A stretch of DNA of 44,849 nucleotides from Flavobacteriales bacterium (lineage in GTDB: Bacteria > Bacteroidota > Bacteroidia > Flavobacteriales_F > PHOS-HE28), in assembly GCA_020635715.1 (NCBI GenBank), contig JACJZG010000050.1, positions 1 to 44,849 of the forward strand. The letters run 5' to 3'. Numbering within the stretch: position 1 is the first letter of the stretch; every line of letters begins with the position of its first letter. A model generated the notes under the pieces. The model was not told the origin of the DNA. It saw only the letters and a program-made list of their open reading frames with translations, and made no database searches. Shown here piece by piece: positions 16,701 through 25,287 of the stretch. A program made the position numbers and the translations under genes.

Positions 16701-17996
16701 TCACACCTCAACCCCCGCAACAGCCGGCACCATCCGCACCACCTCCCCGCACACCACGCCCAAGGCGCGGCCGGTGAGGCGCTGGCCCAGGAAGGGCGTG
16801 TTGTGGCTGCGGCTCACGAGGTCCTCCTCCGTGCAGGTCCAGTTCATTTCGGGATCGAAGAGGGTGATCTCCGCCCGTTCGCCTTCGGCGATGTGCACTT
16901 TCGGCAGGCCCAGCACGGCGCGCGGGCCGTGGGTGAGGCGCTCGATGAGGCGGCGCAGGGTCATGTGGCCCTTCAGCGCGGTGTTGGCCACCGCGAAGGC
17001 CGTCTCCAGCCCGATGATGCCAAAGGCGGCGGGGCCGTACTCCAGCACCTTGTGCTCGCGGTCCTCCGGCCGGTGGTCGCTCACGATGGCGTCGATGGTG
17101 CCGTCCTTCACGCCCTCGCGCAGCGCTTCGATGTGCTCCAGGTCGCGCAGCGGCGGCAGCACCTTGTAGCAGGTCTCGAAGCCGCGCAAACAGCCATCGT
17201 CCAGCAGGAGGTTGTGCGCGGCCACGCTGGCGGTGATGCGCTGCTTGCGGGCCTTGGCGGCGCGGATGAGGGCCACGCCCTCGGCGGTGCTCACGGTGGC
17301 CACGTGCAGGTGCCCGCCCGCATAGGCCTGCAGGGCCAGGTCGCGCTGCAAGGCCAGCACTTCCGCCACGGGCGGGATGCCCTTGAGGCCGAGGCGCGTG
17401 CTCATGGGGCCTTCGTGCATCTGCCCGCCGCGCATGAGGTCCGGGTCGTTGGGGTAGACCATGACGGGGGCCTGGCCCACGCCGGCGCTGTATTGCAGCG
17501 CCAGCAGCATGAGGCGGCTGTTGCGCACGGCCCGCTGGTCGTCCCCGAAGGCCACGGCACCGGCCTGCTGCTGGTCGTAGAGCTCGGCGAGCTGTTCGCC
17601 CTGGAGGCCCTGGGTGAGGGCGCCGATGGGCAGCAACCGCACGGGATGGCCCTGGGCGCGTTGGAGCAGGTAGCCCACGCCGGCGCGGTCGTCGGTGGCG
17701 GGCTTGGTGCTGGGCAGCACGGCCACGGCGGTGAAGCCCCCGGCAGCGGCGGCATCGAGGCCGTTGGTGATCCCGCATTTCCACTCCTCACCGGGGTCGC
17801 GGAAGTGCGCGCGCAGGTCCACCCAGCCGGGGCTCACATGCGCGCCGTCGTGCTTGACCTCGCGCGCCCCCTTGGCCGTCACGCGCGCGCCCACCTTCGC
17901 GATCACGCCATCCTGCACCAGGATGTCCACCGTTGTTTCGTGGTGCGGACCACCGGGATCGACCACCGTGACGTTGCGGAGTATCAGCTCGTTCAT
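16701..17996 (-). CDS. Dihydroorotase-family protein with missing metal ligands
   Basis: 431 residues. The fold signature is clear: SPGWVDLRAHFRDPG, AAAAGGFTAVAVLPST, VSDHRPED and AAFGIIGLETAF are characteristic of type I dihydroorotases and allantoinase relatives. The enzyme normally cyclises carbamoyl aspartate in pyrimidine synthesis using a binuclear zinc site. Here the first His of HxH is Arg62, the His of the HAED block is Tyr181, and the His of HVST is Thr234; His64 and the DHRP Asp remain. Loss of three ligands suggests a non-catalytic, PyrC'-like subunit, although annotation pipelines would call it dihydroorotase. It starts inside the stop codon of the upstream BatA-like gene (ATGA overlap), implying translational coupling. 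Confidence 0.88.
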   Translation of the reverse strand: MNELILRNVTVVDPGGPHHETTVDILVQDGVIAKVGARVTAKGAREVKHDGAHVSPGWVDLRAHFRDPGEEWKCGITNGLDAAAAGGFTAVAVLPSTKPATDDRAGVGYLLQRAQGHPVRLLPIGALTQGLQGEQLAELYDQQQAGAVAFGDDQRAVRNSRLMLLALQYSAGVGQAPVMVYPNDPDLMRGGQMHEGPMSTRLGLKGIPPVAEVLALQRDLALQAYAGGHLHVATVSTAEGVALIRAAKARKQRITASVAAHNLLLDDGCLRGFETCYKVLPPLRDLEHIEALREGVKDGTIDAIVSDHRPEDREHKVLEYGPAAFGIIGLETAFAVANTALKGHMTLRRLIERLTHGPRAVLGLPKVHIAEGERAEITLFDPEMNWTCTEEDLVSRSHNTPFLGQRLTGRALGVVCGEVVRMVPAVAGVEV

Positions 17997-20032
17997 CGGG
18001 TGTTGCGGATCAGGATGACTTCGGCCAGGAGGAAGAGCAGGGCCAGGAGGATGAACCACTTCCACAATTTGCGCCCCTGGTCCAGTTCGTTCAAACGTAA
18101 CGAAAGGTCGCCGCCCGCCTCATCGAGCACCCGGAAGCTGGTGAGGCCGCGCGCGGCCAGCTGCTCGCGCAGCTCATCCGCCGTGTAGGCGCGCAGGTCG
18201 CTCTCCCGCCGCGCCAGGTTGAGGGCCACGCTGCGCACGGTGTCCGCACCGATGGTGACGAAGTAGGGGCCGTCCGGCAGGGCCTGGTCGTGCAGCAGCA
18301 GTTCGGTGCGGCCCGGCGTGCGGCGCACTTCGGGCACGAGGTCCAGCCCGTTGGGGCCCAGCAGGTGCGGCGGCCGGTCGGCGGGCACTTCGATCCCTTC
18401 CAGCGCGATGCGAGCCTCGTCGCCGATGGTGTGGTAGAGGGTGCCCATGGGGCGGCTCAGTTCGGCCATGCGCAGCAAGCTGGTGGCGAAGAGGCTGTGG
18501 CGGGTGAGGTTGCTGGCGCTCTCGGCCAGCGGACTGGCGCAGAGGTAGGCGCTGCCGCGGCCCCGGCTGGTGCGGCTGAGCCAGGCGCTGCCGTCCTGCA
18601 GGCGCAGGAGCACATCGCTGCCGGCCGCCGGACGCAAGCTCCAGCGTTCGCGCACCACGGGCAGTTCCACGTTGCGCGGCATGGTCTGGAAGATGGCGCG
18701 GTAGAAGGGTTCCTGCAGGTCGATGCGGTCCACCCGCACGGTGTTGGTGTCCACCTTGGCGGGGGCGGCGGCGCCGAGGCGGGCGAAGAGCTCGGCATAG
18801 CGCGCGGGGTCGCCGGCGCTGGGGGGGAAGACGGCCACACTGCCGCCACCTTCCACGAAGTTGGCCAGGGCATGCGTGAGGCCACCGGGCACCTCGGGCA
18901 GGGCGTTCAGCACCACCAGGTCCTGGCGCTCCAGGGCGGCGAGGTCCAGCGCGCGGTAGCCCTGCGTGGTGAAGAGGTGGGTGCTGTCCAACCCGAAGAC
19001 GTTGCCCACGGCGCGGTCGCCGTTGGGGTCGTTGCCGGTCACCAGCAGCACGCGCAGCCGGTCCGTAACGCCATAAGCGAGGTAGAGCCGGTCATCGAAG
19101 ACCACCGGCTGGTTGTTGATGCTCACGACACCCCAGTGGTCGCCGGGGCCGTCGCCGAGGAAGCGGAGGGTGGTGTCCACCTCGCCGCCACCGGCTACGC
19201 TGAAGCTGGCCACCGCGCGCTGCCGGCCGTCCACATCCAGCCTTAGCGGCACGTTCACGAGTTCCTGTTCGCCGTGGTTGCGGATGCGCACGTGCAGCAC
19301 TTCGTCCTGCCCGGCCCGGCGCACCGGCGTAGCGAACCAGGCGCTGTCGATGCTCAGGTTGTCCGGGGTGGCCGGGGTGAGGGGCACGATGACCGTGGGC
19401 ACCAGGGTGTCGTTGGTCCAGTTCTCCACGTCGGTGATGCTGCGCTGCAGGTCGGTGAAGAGGATGCTGCGCTTCACGGGTGCGTCGCTGGCGGCGAGGG
19501 CTTCGCGCTGGCGCAGCAGCACCTTGCTCAGTTGGCGGGCGTAGGGGGCCACGTCGGCACTGGCGATGGTCTGCAGGGCCTCATCGCGACCGAGCAGCAG
19601 CTGTTCCTTCCCCCCGAATGCCCCCGTTAGCACCTGGAAGCGGTCGGCGGCGCTGAAGGCCATCACGGCGTCCTGCGCGTTGCGGCGGGCCTGGTCCAGC
19701 AGGCGGCCGCCGGGGTTCGTGCCGTCCATACTGTAGCTGTCGTCCACGTAGATGGCCACGGCGCGTTCGCCCACCTGTGCGGCGCCGGTGGGGCCGGGGA
19801 GGTAGGGCTGTGCGAAGGCGAGGACGAGGCAGGCGATGGCGAGGCAGCGGGCCAGGAGCACCAGCCAGTGCTGGATCTTCTTGCGGGCGCGGGTCTGCTG
19901 CGTCACCTCGGCCAGGTAGCGCACGTTGGGGAAGTCGATCCGCTTGAAGCGCCGGAGCTGGAAGAGGTGGATGAGCACCGGGATCGCCAGGGCGGAGAGC
20001 GCCCACAGGAAGGCCGGGTGCAGGAAGGACAT
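17993..20032 (-). CDS. BatA domain-containing membrane protein
   Basis: 679 residues. The N-terminus MSFLHPAFLWALSALAIPVL, with LIHLFQLRRFKRIDFPNVRYL and a second membrane segment near 55-78 (LLARCLAIACLVLAFAQPYL), is the BatA N-terminal double-TM domain (TIGR02226). A von Willebrand-like region follows with a MIDAS-type DDSYSM near 95. A long periplasmic part ends in one more membrane helix (WFILLALLFLLAEVILI) at the C-terminus. BatA-type proteins belong to the aerotolerance/MoxR-associated group; the exact role is unsettled. The Met chosen fits the conserved start. The dihydroorotase-like gene overlaps its stop. Confidence 0.9.
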   Translation of the reverse strand: MSFLHPAFLWALSALAIPVLIHLFQLRRFKRIDFPNVRYLAEVTQQTRARKKIQHWLVLLARCLAIACLVLAFAQPYLPGPTGAAQVGERAVAIYVDDSYSMDGTNPGGRLLDQARRNAQDAVMAFSAADRFQVLTGAFGGKEQLLLGRDEALQTIASADVAPYARQLSKVLLRQREALAASDAPVKRSILFTDLQRSITDVENWTNDTLVPTVIVPLTPATPDNLSIDSAWFATPVRRAGQDEVLHVRIRNHGEQELVNVPLRLDVDGRQRAVASFSVAGGGEVDTTLRFLGDGPGDHWGVVSINNQPVVFDDRLYLAYGVTDRLRVLLVTGNDPNGDRAVGNVFGLDSTHLFTTQGYRALDLAALERQDLVVLNALPEVPGGLTHALANFVEGGGSVAVFPPSAGDPARYAELFARLGAAAPAKVDTNTVRVDRIDLQEPFYRAIFQTMPRNVELPVVRERWSLRPAAGSDVLLRLQDGSAWLSRTSRGRGSAYLCASPLAESASNLTRHSLFATSLLRMAELSRPMGTLYHTIGDEARIALEGIEVPADRPPHLLGPNGLDLVPEVRRTPGRTELLLHDQALPDGPYFVTIGADTVRSVALNLARRESDLRAYTADELREQLAARGLTSFRVLDEAGGDLSLRLNELDQGRKLWKWFILLALLFLLAEVILIRNTR

Positions 20033-20038
20033 CGGGGG

Positions 20039-20046
20039 CGAAGTTA
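20039..20046 (-). promoter_or_regulatory. Candidate -7 box for the BatA-like/dihydroorotase-like operon
   Basis: TAACTTCG followed by CCCCC on the minus strand, 6 bases before the BatA-like ATG. It matches the TAnnTTCG form seen upstream of sucC and pcm here. If real, the 5' leader is nearly absent. Confidence 0.35.
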
Positions 20047-20070
20047 GCAGGGGTGGGGAAGGGGAGAACG

Positions 20071-20119
20071 CAAGTCTCAAGTCGCAAGTCTCAAGTCACA
20101 AGTCGCAAGTCACAAGTGT
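20071..20119. repeat. Heptamer tandem repeat CAAGTCN, seven units
   Basis: Seven consecutive 7-base units of CAAGTC plus a variable last base, the final unit degenerate (caagtgt). It lies in the gap upstream of the BatA-like gene. Heptamer arrays of this sort are short tandemly repeated repetitive sequences with no known function. Confidence 0.85.
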
Positions 20120-20131
20120 GAAGGTCACAGG

Positions 20132-20190
20132 ATCGCTTCGCGGCTCGTTCCTCGCCGCTCGCGATGACCGTTGGTGAGTAACGAAGCGAT
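20132..20190. repeat. Inverted repeat ATCGCTTCG ... CGAAGCGAT
   Basis: Two perfect 9-base arms (20132-20140 and 20182-20190) separated by 41 bases, which contain a smaller GCGGC/GCCGC hairpin. It sits directly between the CAAGTCN array and the first copy of the 20-base direct repeat and may be part of a dispersed intergenic element. Confidence 0.6.
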
Positions 20191-20397
<207 letters not shown>

Positions 20398-20416
20398 CCC
20401 TGCCCCTGCCCGAACA

Positions 20417-21319
20417 TCAAGGACAAATGACCTGCTCGATCAGCAACTGGGTGAACCTCCTTCCTCCGGTCCGGTTCAAATGGCGGTTGTCGTTGAAATT
20501 CACCTCTGCGTTCAGGGAATCGGTGAAGTCGTACAGATCGAGTCCCTCCCCAGCCATCAACCGTGCGGTCGCATTCCGGATGTGCTCCGGTGAAGCCACC
20601 AGGAAGTTGGGGCTCGTGAATACCACCGGTTCGATCCCGTTCGCCCGGCACAACGCGAACAAGGCCCGCAGGTCCTCGCCAACGTTCGGTTCCGTTACCG
20701 GTACGAAGGTGTAGTCGTAGGTGCCGTAGAAGCGGTCGTTGGGGCTGAAGTAGCTCCCGGTGCTGTCGAACGGGACCGGGCGCCGCCCGAGCAGGGAGCG
20801 CAGGGTAGGCTCCAGACCCCACTTGAAGTTGTACTTGGTGTAGCGCCAGAACGGTATATGCCGCAGCCAATACCATTCCGGGTCGCGCGCCAGCAGGAAG
20901 TCGTAGATCAGGTCGTCCTCCAGGAAGGGGACGAAGTCGTAGAGCGTGCTGGAGAAGCCTTCCTGCTCGTCGGTGAGCATGGAGCTGTCCACCTGGAGGA
21001 GCAGGCGCTTGGTGGTGTTGCCATTGCGCAGGAAGACGCGCATGGTGAGCAGGATCTCCGCCGGCCTGAAGTGATTGTTGGCCAGGCTGATCGTGCGCAT
21101 GCCACATGCCGCGTTGACCGCGTTCATGTCGATGTTCCACAGTGCCCGCGAAGAGCCGATCACCACGGCATCATAGCGCTCATCATGCATGCGGTGCAAC
21201 CACTGGGCCTTGGTGCCGTTCCCGTGCCGATGGATCCACGTGAACAGCGGGTCGAGGATGACCGCCAGGAGCGCCAGCAGGCCGACGACCAACAGTAGCT
21301 TGAGGATCAACTTCTTCAT
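20417..21319 (-). CDS. SGNH-like accessory protein of an MBOAT acyltransferase
   Basis: 300 residues. One N-terminal membrane anchor (LILKLLLVVGLLALLAVIL) precedes an extracytoplasmic domain. VVIGSSRALWNID provides the Ser-containing first block of an SGNH hydrolase fold and NFNDNRHLNRTGGRRF near the C-terminus supplies a DxxH-like catalytic block. Proteins of this layout (AlgJ/DltD/PatB-like) commonly accept or transfer acyl groups delivered by a neighbouring MBOAT protein. The gene starts 4 bases after the MBOAT stop, supporting a joint role in O-acylation of a cell-surface glycan. Substrate unknown. The Met at 21319 starts the anchor. Confidence 0.75.
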   Translation of the reverse strand: MKKLILKLLLVVGLLALLAVILDPLFTWIHRHGNGTKAQWLHRMHDERYDAVVIGSSRALWNIDMNAVNAACGMRTISLANNHFRPAEILLTMRVFLRNGNTTKRLLLQVDSSMLTDEQEGFSSTLYDFVPFLEDDLIYDFLLARDPEWYWLRHIPFWRYTKYNFKWGLEPTLRSLLGRRPVPFDSTGSYFSPNDRFYGTYDYTFVPVTEPNVGEDLRALFALCRANGIEPVVFTSPNFLVASPEHIRNATARLMAGEGLDLYDFTDSLNAEVNFNDNRHLNRTGGRRFTQLLIEQVICP

Positions 21320-21323
21320 CCGC

Positions 21324-22754
21324 TTAGAACTGGAAGTAGATGAAGGCCTTCTGGTCCACGAACACACCGAAGAAGAGCAGGGCCAGCAACAGCCCGGCAT
21401 AACCGGCGTAACGGAGCATAGGGCGCCGTTCCATGCGTGGTATGAAGTCGGGTCGGGCGCTCCGGTGGTCGATCACGAACAGCATGACGCCGAAGAGCAG
21501 GGTCATCGCGAAGGAGAAGGGGGTCTGCTCCGTATAGCTGAGGATGCGCCGGATCAGGAAGACCGGGTCATGGCCGAAGGTGAGGATGTTGCCCGCGAAC
21601 TCCCAGGCCTTGCCGAGGGTCTTGGCCTTGAAAAGGATCATGCTGGTGAGGATGACCCCCATCGTGAGCAGCCATCGCAGCGGCTTCGGCCAACGGGTCA
21701 TGCGAACACCAACGGCCAGTTCAACGGCCATGAACAGGCCGAGCCACAAGCCCCAGAGGACGAAGTTCCACGTGGGGCCGTGCCACAACCCGCTCAACAG
21801 GAAGGTGATCGTGATGGCGACCATCACACCAAGCAGCCCACGGTTGCGCATGCCGTAGGCCAGGGGGGTGTACAGGTAGTCACGGAACCAGGTGTTCAGG
21901 GTGATGTGCCAGCGCGTCCAGAATTCAGCGAGCGAGAAGGAGAAGTAGGGGCGGTCGAAATTGCGCGTGAGGTCGATCCCCAGCAATTTGCCAGCCCCGC
22001 GGGCGATGTCGGAATAGGCGCTGAAGTCGGCATAGATCTCCACCGCGAAGAAGATCACGCCCAGGCCGCCGATCAGCCCGCCGAACAACGAAGGTTGGTC
22101 GAACACGGTGTCGGCCAGCGGCGCGAACCGGTCGGCGATCACCATCTTCTTGAACGCGCCGATCAGCAGGAGCCGCAGGCCTTCCACCAGTTGTTCGCGG
22201 CGGTAGGTGCGCGGGCTGGCCAGTTGTGGCAGCAGGTCATTCCCCCGTTCGATCGGGCCGGCGAGCAGCAAGGGGAAGAAGGAGACGAAGGTGAAGAAGA
22301 CCGGAAGGTCCCGCATCGGTTCCTGATCCTCGTTGTACACATCCAGGCAATAGCCCAGCGTCTGAAAGGTGAAGAAGCTGATGCCCACGGGCAGCGCGAT
22401 GGCCAGGGTCCACGGTACGCCATCCATCCCCAGCGCCACCTGCAGGCTGTCCAGGAAGAAGTTGAAGTATTTGAAGAAGAACAGCAGTCCGAGGTCCACC
22501 ACGAGCACCGCCAGGATGAGCCGGTCCTTGGTCCGTTCCGCATGAGCATCGGCTATGGCGATGGCCATCCGCTGGTTGAAGAGGCTGCTGAACAGGATCA
22601 GCGCCAGGAAACGGACGTCCCACCACCCGTAGAACACGTAGCTCGCCAGGAGCAACACCGGGATCCGGTGCCTGCCGTCGCCTGTCAGTGGCGCCCAGTA
22701 AAGGGCGAAGACCACCGCGAGGAAGACCAGGAATTGGGGCGAGTTGAAGATCAT
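21324..22754 (-). CDS. MBOAT family O-acyltransferase
   Basis: 476 residues, about ten or more membrane helices. MIFNSPQFLVFLAVVFALYW is the standard start of AlgI-like MBOAT proteins; GISFFTFQTLGYCLDVY, FFPLLLAGPIERG, FSAYSDIARG and LSGLWHGPTWNFVLWG with the catalytic His are all present. These enzymes move acyl (often acetyl) groups across the membrane to secreted polysaccharides. It overlaps the stop of the preceding TIGR02757 gene by 4 bases and is followed at once by the SGNH-like partner. Likely acts at the inner membrane on an exopolysaccharide or lipopolysaccharide; the acceptor is unknown. Confidence 0.95.
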   Translation of the reverse strand: MIFNSPQFLVFLAVVFALYWAPLTGDGRHRIPVLLLASYVFYGWWDVRFLALILFSSLFNQRMAIAIADAHAERTKDRLILAVLVVDLGLLFFFKYFNFFLDSLQVALGMDGVPWTLAIALPVGISFFTFQTLGYCLDVYNEDQEPMRDLPVFFTFVSFFPLLLAGPIERGNDLLPQLASPRTYRREQLVEGLRLLLIGAFKKMVIADRFAPLADTVFDQPSLFGGLIGGLGVIFFAVEIYADFSAYSDIARGAGKLLGIDLTRNFDRPYFSFSLAEFWTRWHITLNTWFRDYLYTPLAYGMRNRGLLGVMVAITITFLLSGLWHGPTWNFVLWGLWLGLFMAVELAVGVRMTRWPKPLRWLLTMGVILTSMILFKAKTLGKAWEFAGNILTFGHDPVFLIRRILSYTEQTPFSFAMTLLFGVMLFVIDHRSARPDFIPRMERRPMLRYAGYAGLLLALLFFGVFVDQKAFIYFQF

Positions 22755-23632
22755 CGGGGCCGCGAAAGTAGCCGGGCACGCCGAGTGTGCCGGCCGGCAG
22801 CCGCCTCGCTGATGGATGCACCCTCAACCCCCATCCCGAACAACGCGATATCGAAGCGCACCGGATCCACCGGATCGAACCGGCGAAGTGCGGCCGTGAG
22901 TTCCTCCACCGCCTGCCAGTCGTCCTGTTCACGGGTGAGCAGACCGAGCTCGCGCGCCACGCGGCCGGTGTGCACATCGAGCGGCACCATCAGGTCCGCG
23001 GGGGTGATCCGCTTCCACAGGCCCAGGTCCACGCCGCGGTCGTTGGGGCGCACCATCCAACGCAGGTACATGTTGATGCGCTTGGCGTTGCTACCCTTGC
23101 CGGGATCGGCCACGTGCTTGCGTGTGCGGGCCTCATGCGGGATGGCGAAGAAGCGCTGCTTGAACAGGTGGATCCCACTCGCCGCATGCCACTTCACAGG
23201 TGCCGGTGATGTGGCCTTCTGCTGCTTGCCGGAGTGCGGCTCTTCCGCCAGGAAGGCCTCCTCCAAGCCACCATAGGTCGTGTAGAGGTGCCGCAGGGCC
23301 AGGATGAAGTGGCGCAGGTCCGTGCCGTTGAAAGTGCGGTGTACGAAGCGCTCCACGGTGGTGATCTCATCTTCGCTCGCGTGCATCACGAACGCATGCG
23401 GCCGCTCGTCGAACAGCGCCACCAGGCGCTCCGCGTTGGCGATGATGGTCTTCCGTTGCCCCCAGGCGATGGTGGCCGTGAGGAAGCCGATGAGCTCGGC
23501 ATCTTTACGGTCCGTGAAGGCGCGCGGGATGCGCAGCGGGTCCGCTTCGATGAAGCCCGGATGCGCGTGGTGCGCATAGGCTTCTTCGAGGAGCTGGGCG
23601 AGATCGTTGTTGTGCTTGGTCCGTGCGGCCAT
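22751..23632 (-). CDS. TIGR02757 family protein
   Basis: 293 residues, soluble. Recognisable features of the family are DRKDAELIGFLTATIAWGQRKTIIANAERL near 45-75, RHFILALRHLY, and near the C-terminus NMYLRWMVRPND, PLDVHTGRVARELGLL and FDIALFGMGVE, which resembles the helix-hairpin-helix DNA glycosylase organisation. The family is common in Bacteroidota and uncharacterised; a nucleic-acid role is possible. It is first in an operon with MBOAT and SGNH genes (ATGA overlap), probably a transcriptional rather than functional link. The open frame continues upstream to 24226 but the extension overlaps the M48 gene and has no similarity. Confidence 0.9.
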   Translation of the reverse strand: MAARTKHNNDLAQLLEEAYAHHAHPGFIEADPLRIPRAFTDRKDAELIGFLTATIAWGQRKTIIANAERLVALFDERPHAFVMHASEDEITTVERFVHRTFNGTDLRHFILALRHLYTTYGGLEEAFLAEEPHSGKQQKATSPAPVKWHAASGIHLFKQRFFAIPHEARTRKHVADPGKGSNAKRINMYLRWMVRPNDRGVDLGLWKRITPADLMVPLDVHTGRVARELGLLTREQDDWQAVEELTAALRRFDPVDPVRFDIALFGMGVEGASISEAAAGRHTRRARLLSRPR

Positions 23633-23774
23633 GGATGATCGGTACCGCGATCTTACATCCTTCCGCGTCTGGCCGGGTTCACATGTTGCCCATTCGGCTC
23701 CATCGCCTATTTTGGCGGGCCCGAAATCCATGATCAACTTCCGTGGTCTCCCGATGGTGCGGCATCTGGGACCG

Positions 23775-25244
23775 ATGAGAACGACCGCGATCTGTGTGCT
23801 CTTCGGCTTCGCCTTGCCCGGCCTGAGCCAGGATCGCGCGGCCTGCACGCCCTTGTTCGGTGGGGTTACGGAGGGGAATAAGGAGCTCGTGACCGAATTA
23901 CGGGCGCGATACAAGGCGCAGAACGAGGCCATCACCATCGAGGATAGTCGGCTGCGCAAGGCCGTGCTTGCCGATTGGGAGGAACTCCAGGAGGACCTGA
24001 TCGAAAGCATCGAGCACGCGCATTTCATCCAGGGCACCCCGATGAACCGCCTGCTCGATAGCACCATGAACCTGCTGGCCGCCCAGCTGCCCGGGTTAAG
24101 CTCAACCCCTCGCGTGATGCTGAGCTGGTACCCCTGGCCCAATGCCACCACGCGTGGGGAAGGCACGGTGGTCATGAACCTCGGTATGCTCGAACGCCTC
24201 ACCACCCGTTCGGAACTGGCCTTCATCCTGGGCCACGAGCTGGCGCATCACCACCTGGACCATGTTCGGCGCACCATCGAGCAGGTCAACGCCAAGCTAC
24301 TTTCCAAGGAATTCAAGTCCGAATTGCGCGCTGTGCTGCGCGAGGAATTCGATCGCCTGGCCAAATTGGAGGCCCTCGCCATCAACTTCTCGGTGAATGA
24401 ACGCAGGCACGGACGGAACCACGAGCTCGAAGCGGATTCATTGGCACTGCGGCTGGTCCAGGCCGCCGGCTTCGATCCACTCGCCGGACCGGCTGTGATG
24501 GATATTCTCGCCGCCTGTGAGCAGGAGGTCTACGCGCAGCAGGTGGATCTGGTGAGGGCCCTGGTTCAGGGAGGTGCTGACCCGGAAGGCGACTGGACCA
24601 GGGAGGAGGAAACGAGTTCGTTGGGCGCGGTGGACCTTCGGAATCATGAGTTGGAGGAGGAACTGAAGACCCACCCCGAGTGCGGTGCGCGCAAGCTGGC
24701 CCTGCTCGACCTCCTCTCCCTGCCGGCGGATGTCGACGCTCCAGGACCGGACAGCACGTATCTGGCCCTGCGTGCGACCGTTTCAACGGCCATCCTTGAG
24801 AGCGCCTTGATCGAGGAGGACCTGGGCCGCGCGGTCTTCGTGGGCTTGCACCTGCTGGCCAACGGTGCGGACAACGGGGAAGTGCATGCGGGCCTGGCCA
24901 TTGCCTTCGACAAGCTGTTGAAGCATGCCCGGGCGCACAAGCTGGGGGAGGTACTTGCACAGCCGCACAAGCAGGACAGCGAGGCCTACCAACGCACCTT
25001 GAAGATGCTGAACCGCCTACGGATCCGCGACCATCAGGCATTGGCATCGTACCACCTGGCCCAGGCACAGGAATTGAGCCCAGGCTGTGAGCGGTCCCTG
25101 TTCGCCGCAGTGATCCATGCGGCCAATGGCACCAGCGCGGTGGACCTTGTGGAGGCCAAGAAGGCCTACTCGGATGGTTTCCCCAAAGGCCGCTATATCG
25201 ACTCCCTCGCCAAGATCAACCTGCCCGGCGCTGCGAAACGCTGA
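23775..25244 (+). CDS. M48 family metalloprotease, secreted
   Basis: 489 residues from this start. Signal peptide MRTTAICVLFGFALPGLSQ. The zinc motif HELAHHHLDH (H154, E155, H158) follows TTRSELAFILG, and the third ligand lies in NHELEADSLALRLVQAAGFDP, as in M48 (Ste24/BepA-like) peptidases. The C-terminal half is helical with repeat-like segments, probably TPR-like, as in BepA. A periplasmic role in envelope protein quality control is inferred. Upstream in-frame Mets at 23730 and 23754 are alternatives; a TATTTTGG box at about 23707 fits Bacteroidota promoters and would allow any of them. Confidence 0.9.
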   Translation: MRTTAICVLFGFALPGLSQDRAACTPLFGGVTEGNKELVTELRARYKAQNEAITIEDSRLRKAVLADWEELQEDLIESIEHAHFIQGTPMNRLLDSTMNLLAAQLPGLSSTPRVMLSWYPWPNATTRGEGTVVMNLGMLERLTTRSELAFILGHELAHHHLDHVRRTIEQVNAKLLSKEFKSELRAVLREEFDRLAKLEALAINFSVNERRHGRNHELEADSLALRLVQAAGFDPLAGPAVMDILAACEQEVYAQQVDLVRALVQGGADPEGDWTREEETSSLGAVDLRNHELEEELKTHPECGARKLALLDLLSLPADVDAPGPDSTYLALRATVSTAILESALIEEDLGRAVFVGLHLLANGADNGEVHAGLAIAFDKLLKHARAHKLGEVLAQPHKQDSEAYQRTLKMLNRLRIRDHQALASYHLAQAQELSPGCERSLFAAVIHAANGTSAVDLVEAKKAYSDGFPKGRYIDSLAKINLPGAAKR

Positions 25245-25287
25245 GGTCAGCTTCACGACCCGAAACCAACGCACCCTCACCTTCCCC

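Noticed and set aside
16695..18188. 497-codon plus-strand open frame
   Set aside because: Antisense to the dihydroorotase-like gene; low-complexity Ala/Gly/His product and no recognisable motif.
21189..23276. 695-codon plus-strand open frame
   Set aside because: Antisense to intact MBOAT and TIGR02757 genes; product is rich in Glu, His and Gln without domains, as expected from the complement of GC-rich coding DNA.
23633..24226. 198-codon N-terminal extension of the TIGR02757 frame
   Set aside because: Overlaps the start of the M48 gene on the other strand and shows no family similarity; the family start is at 23632.
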